Source: Gemmatimonadaceae bacterium (GTDB lineage Bacteria > Gemmatimonadota > Gemmatimonadetes > Gemmatimonadales > Gemmatimonadaceae). Taken from it: a stretch of 64,000 nucleotides of DNA. The translations under genes and the position numbers were made by a program. The notes under the pieces are model-generated. The model made no database searches. It was not told the origin of the DNA and was given only the letters and a program-made list of their open reading frames with translations. Location: NCBI GenBank assembly GCA_020851455.1, contig JADZCT010000039.1, positions 1-64,000 of the forward strand. Reading direction: 5' to 3'. This document shows, piece by piece, positions 61,062 through 64,000 of this stretch. The stretch's first letter is position 1. Every line of letters begins with the position of its first letter.

Positions 61062-62471
61062 CTAGTGTCCCCCGCCATGTGAAGCTGCCTCTTTCAACCT
61101 AGGGGGCACGATTTCCTTGACTTCGGAGATCGCGATCACCGGCAGCTGCTTGATGAAGAGCAGGAACCACATGAAGAACCAGCCGAAGGAGCCGATCAGG
61201 ATTCCCATGTCAATGAACGTCGGCACGTAGCCCGTCCACTGCCACGGCTCGAACTCGTGCGAGAGGCCCGGGACCACGATCACGAACCGCTCATACCACA
61301 TCCCGAGGTTGATGAAGAGCGAGAGGATCCAGAGCCACGTCGGGTTGCGGCGCAGCTTCTGGGAAAAGAGCGAAAGCGGCAGGATCACGTTGCAGGTAAG
61401 CATGATCCACGCGGCCCACCACCATTGGCCGAACACGCGGTTCATGAAATAGTCCTGCTCCGCGGGCACGCCGCCGTACCAGGCGATGAAGTACTCGACC
61501 ATGTACGCGCAGCCCACCACCATGGAAGTGAAGAGCGTGAGCTTCGCGCCTGCGTCCATCACGTTCAGCGTGACGTAGTGCTCCAGCTTGAAGAACTTCC
61601 GGATCGGGATGATGATCGTGTACACCATGCCCATGCCGGAGAAGATCGCGCCGGCCACGAAGTACGGCGCGAAGATCGTCGTATGCCAGCCCGGCACCAG
61701 TGCCATCGCGAAGTCGAACGACACGATCGAGTGCACCGACAGCACCAGCGGCGTCGAGAACGCGGCCAGGAACAGGTAGGCCCTCGCGAAATGCCGCCAC
61801 TCGTTCTCGCTGTTCCGCCACCCGAACGACAGCGCGCCCAGGATGCGCTTCCTGAACGGATTCTTCTCCGCGTCGCGCAACGTCGCGAGATCGGGCAACA
61901 GCCCCACGAAAAGGAAGGTGACCGAGATCGTGAGGTAGGTGAGGATCGCGAATACGTCCCACACCAGCGGCGACTTGAAGTTCGGCCAGAGGAGCCGCCA
62001 GTTGGGGTACGGAAGCAGCCAGAAGAACTTCCAGGGCCGCCCGAGGTGGATGATGGGGAAGAGCCCGGCCGTCATCACCGCGAACACCGTCATTGCCTCG
62101 GCGCACCGGTAAATCGTGGTGCGGAAGCCGGCCCGGAACAGGTAGAGGATGGCGGAAATCAGCGTTCCCGCGTGGCCGATGCCGATCCAGAAGACGAATG
62201 TGACGATGTACACGCCCCACATCACCGGCGGCGCGTAGCCGGCAACTCCAAGCCCCTCGTGGATCTGGTAGATCCAGCTCAGGGCGCCGACGCCAAGGCA
62301 GGCGACCGAGACCATCAGCAGGATGAACCAGCCCCGCGTGGGATGCAGCGTCCCCATTATCTCGCGATCTACCTGAGCGTAGTCCTTCACGGCAGGAAGC
62401 TGCAGGCCCGCTTTCGCGATGTTGGGGCGCATGGGCCCGGTGTCCGGTCCGGGCTGAGCGAGCGTAGCCAT
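61062..62471 (-). CDS. actC: Alternative complex III subunit ActC (NrfD/PsrC-like)
   Basis: 469 aa polytopic; DREIMGTLHPTRGWFILLMVSVACLGVGALSWIYQI. Confidence 0.93.
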   Translation of the reverse strand: MATLAQPGPDTGPMRPNIAKAGLQLPAVKDYAQVDREIMGTLHPTRGWFILLMVSVACLGVGALSWIYQIHEGLGVAGYAPPVMWGVYIVTFVFWIGIGHAGTLISAILYLFRAGFRTTIYRCAEAMTVFAVMTAGLFPIIHLGRPWKFFWLLPYPNWRLLWPNFKSPLVWDVFAILTYLTISVTFLFVGLLPDLATLRDAEKNPFRKRILGALSFGWRNSENEWRHFARAYLFLAAFSTPLVLSVHSIVSFDFAMALVPGWHTTIFAPYFVAGAIFSGMGMVYTIIIPIRKFFKLEHYVTLNVMDAGAKLTLFTSMVVGCAYMVEYFIAWYGGVPAEQDYFMNRVFGQWWWAAWIMLTCNVILPLSLFSQKLRRNPTWLWILSLFINLGMWYERFVIVVPGLSHEFEPWQWTGYVPTFIDMGILIGSFGWFFMWFLLFIKQLPVIAISEVKEIVPPRLKEAASHGGGH

Positions 62472-64000
62472 CAGCGGGCCTCCGCGGCGCTGCCTGCGGC
62501 CGCCGGATGATTGACCTTTCTCAAGTAGACCACGGCCGTATATGTGTTGAGTTCCTCGAACACGTGATACGCGCGCTTGTCGTCAACCATGCGCGCCACT
62601 GCCCACTGCTCGTCGGCCGCGTCGCCGAAAGTGATTGCCTTTGACGGGCACGCCTGCGCGCAGGCCACCGTGAACTCGTCGGGCTTGACCTCGCGTCCCT
62701 CGAGTTTCGCGCGATTCTCCGCCTCGCGGATGCGCTGGAGGCAGAAGGTGCACTTCTCCATCACGCCCTTGCCGCGCACGGTGACGTCTGGGTTGAGCTG
62801 CCAGTTGAGCGGCTCGGGGAACGCGTACTGCGAGCGGTTCGGCTCGCCGTACCCGAACCAGTTGAAGTAACGCACCTTGTAGGGGCAGCCGTTCGAGCAG
62901 TAGCGCGTGCCGACGCACCGGTTGTAAACCTGCACGTTGAGCCCGTCCGGCGAATGGTACGTCGCGTACACCGGGCACACCGGTTCGCAAGGTGCGTTGC
63001 CGCAGTGCTGACACATCATCGGGATGACGCGGGTGTCGAAGGCCGGGTTGAACTCCACGTCCTTCGGCTCGCGGTCAATCTCGAAGTAGCGCTCGAGGCG
63101 CAGCCACGCCATCTCGCGCCCGCGCAGGATATTGGCTCCGTGGCCGGTGTCGCTTGGCCACAGCCGGGGGCCCTGCCACGGCGCTCCGACCGTCGGAATG
63201 TTGTTCTCTGCGTAGCACGCGGTCACGCACGCCGAGCACCCGGTGCAACGCGCCAGGTCCACTACCATGGCCCAGCGCCGCTTGGCGACGCCGCTCCAGT
63301 GGTTCGGATCGTACTGGCCCTTCTTGGCCGAGTTCGGGTCGCCGAGGTCGCCCTGGGCGTCGTTCGCAACCGGGGAACGGAGGCCCGGAAGGAACTCCGT
63401 GCTTGCCTGACCGGCAAACACGTGCGGGTGCTCGCCGGTCTCGCCAGCGCGAAACTGGTCAATGGTGATCGCCTGGGCGATGCCGCGATCGTGCTGGCGC
63501 GCCGAGCCCTCGGTGGTGACGATCTTCGAGTGGCCGGACGCCTTCGCGATGGCTGCGCGCGTCCCGGCCAACACCGCCTGCCCCGACCGCATGTCCTCGG
63601 CCACGCCGAGGAGGCCCATCGCGTTCGAGCCGCAACCCCTGGCGTACCGGCCGAACTCCGTGTGGCCTCGACCGGTCGCGACCGCGACGGTGTCGGGACG
63701 GATGCCGATGTAGAGGTACGCCGGCGCAGTGAGAGAGCCGGCTGCCGTCGTAACGGTCACGTGATCACCCTGCTCGACCGACAGCTTGCGCGCCGTTTCC
63801 GGGTGCAGCTCGACGACCGTCTGCCAGGCGATCTTGGTGACCGGGTCTGGAAGTTCCTGCAGCCACGGCTTGTTCGCGCCGCGGCCGTCGCCGAGCACGG
63901 GAGACTGGTAGACCTGCAGGAAATAGTCGCCCTGCCCTGCGGCGTCGCCGCCCTTTGGGGCGGCTGCCTTCTGCGAGGGGGCCGGCAGCGAGCTGCCGTG
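62471..64000 (-). CDS. actB: Alternative complex III subunit ActB, C-terminal part (runs off right edge)
   Basis: Four [Fe-S] Cys clusters: CTGCSACVTACYAENN, CQHCGNAPCEPVCPVYATYHSPDG, CVGTRYCSNGCPYKVRYFNW, CTFCLQRIREAENRAK...CAQACPSKAI; frame stays open upstream of 63898 (GDYFLQVYQSPVLGDGRG). Confidence 0.92.
   Translation of the reverse strand, partial: HGSSLPAPSQKAAAPKGGDAAGQGDYFLQVYQSPVLGDGRGANKPWLQELPDPVTKIAWQTVVELHPETARKLSVEQGDHVTVTTAAGSLTAPAYLYIGIRPDTVAVATGRGHTEFGRYARGCGSNAMGLLGVAEDMRSGQAVLAGTRAAIAKASGHSKIVTTEGSARQHDRGIAQAITIDQFRAGETGEHPHVFAGQASTEFLPGLRSPVANDAQGDLGDPNSAKKGQYDPNHWSGVAKRRWAMVVDLARCTGCSACVTACYAENNIPTVGAPWQGPRLWPSDTGHGANILRGREMAWLRLERYFEIDREPKDVEFNPAFDTRVIPMMCQHCGNAPCEPVCPVYATYHSPDGLNVQVYNRCVGTRYCSNGCPYKVRYFNWFGYGEPNRSQYAFPEPLNWQLNPDVTVRGKGVMEKCTFCLQRIREAENRAKLEGREVKPDEFTVACAQACPSKAITFGDAADEQWAVARMVDDKRAYHVFEELNTYTAVVYLRKVNHPAAAGSAAEAR

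Overview
This 64 kb, GC-rich window is a dense and mostly minus-strand chromosomal segment. Gene content suggests a Gemmatimonadota-like bacterium, but that lineage call is inference. Nearly everything is recognisable housekeeping or metabolic content: (i) a surface-polysaccharide nucleotide-sugar region (UDP-glucuronate decarboxylase fragment, ugd, WbpA/E/B/D-like set, rmd/gmd) with carB embedded in it; (ii) a rpmJ-rpsM-rpsK-rpsD-rpoA-rplQ-rpmB ribosomal block with pyrF/pyrD/amidase/smpB upstream; (iii) aspA, trxB, SDR, PHP and 2-oxoacid dehydrogenase E2 genes; (iv) an inositol-phosphate synthase plus CDP-alcohol phosphotransferase operon; (v) a GH3/beta-lactamase fusion, a solute symporter and a BadF-type kinase; (vi) arginase plus a LOR/SDH-type ornithine cyclodeaminase candidate; (vii) transporters and a membrane pyrophosphatase; (viii) TonB/ExbB/ExbD genes, an HK-RR-HK set and a complete ccmA-H operon; (ix) an alternative complex III operon (actB partial to actF). 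I see no CRISPR array, IS element, prophage, rRNA or recognisable defence locus. I found no convincing new multi-gene system. The most unusual signal is at DNA level: the degenerate palindrome RTCGAY is almost absent from the whole window, with three occurrences found by eye, and rare synonymous codons (ATA, GTA, TCA) appear where it would otherwise form. This suggests selection against a restriction or methylation target.
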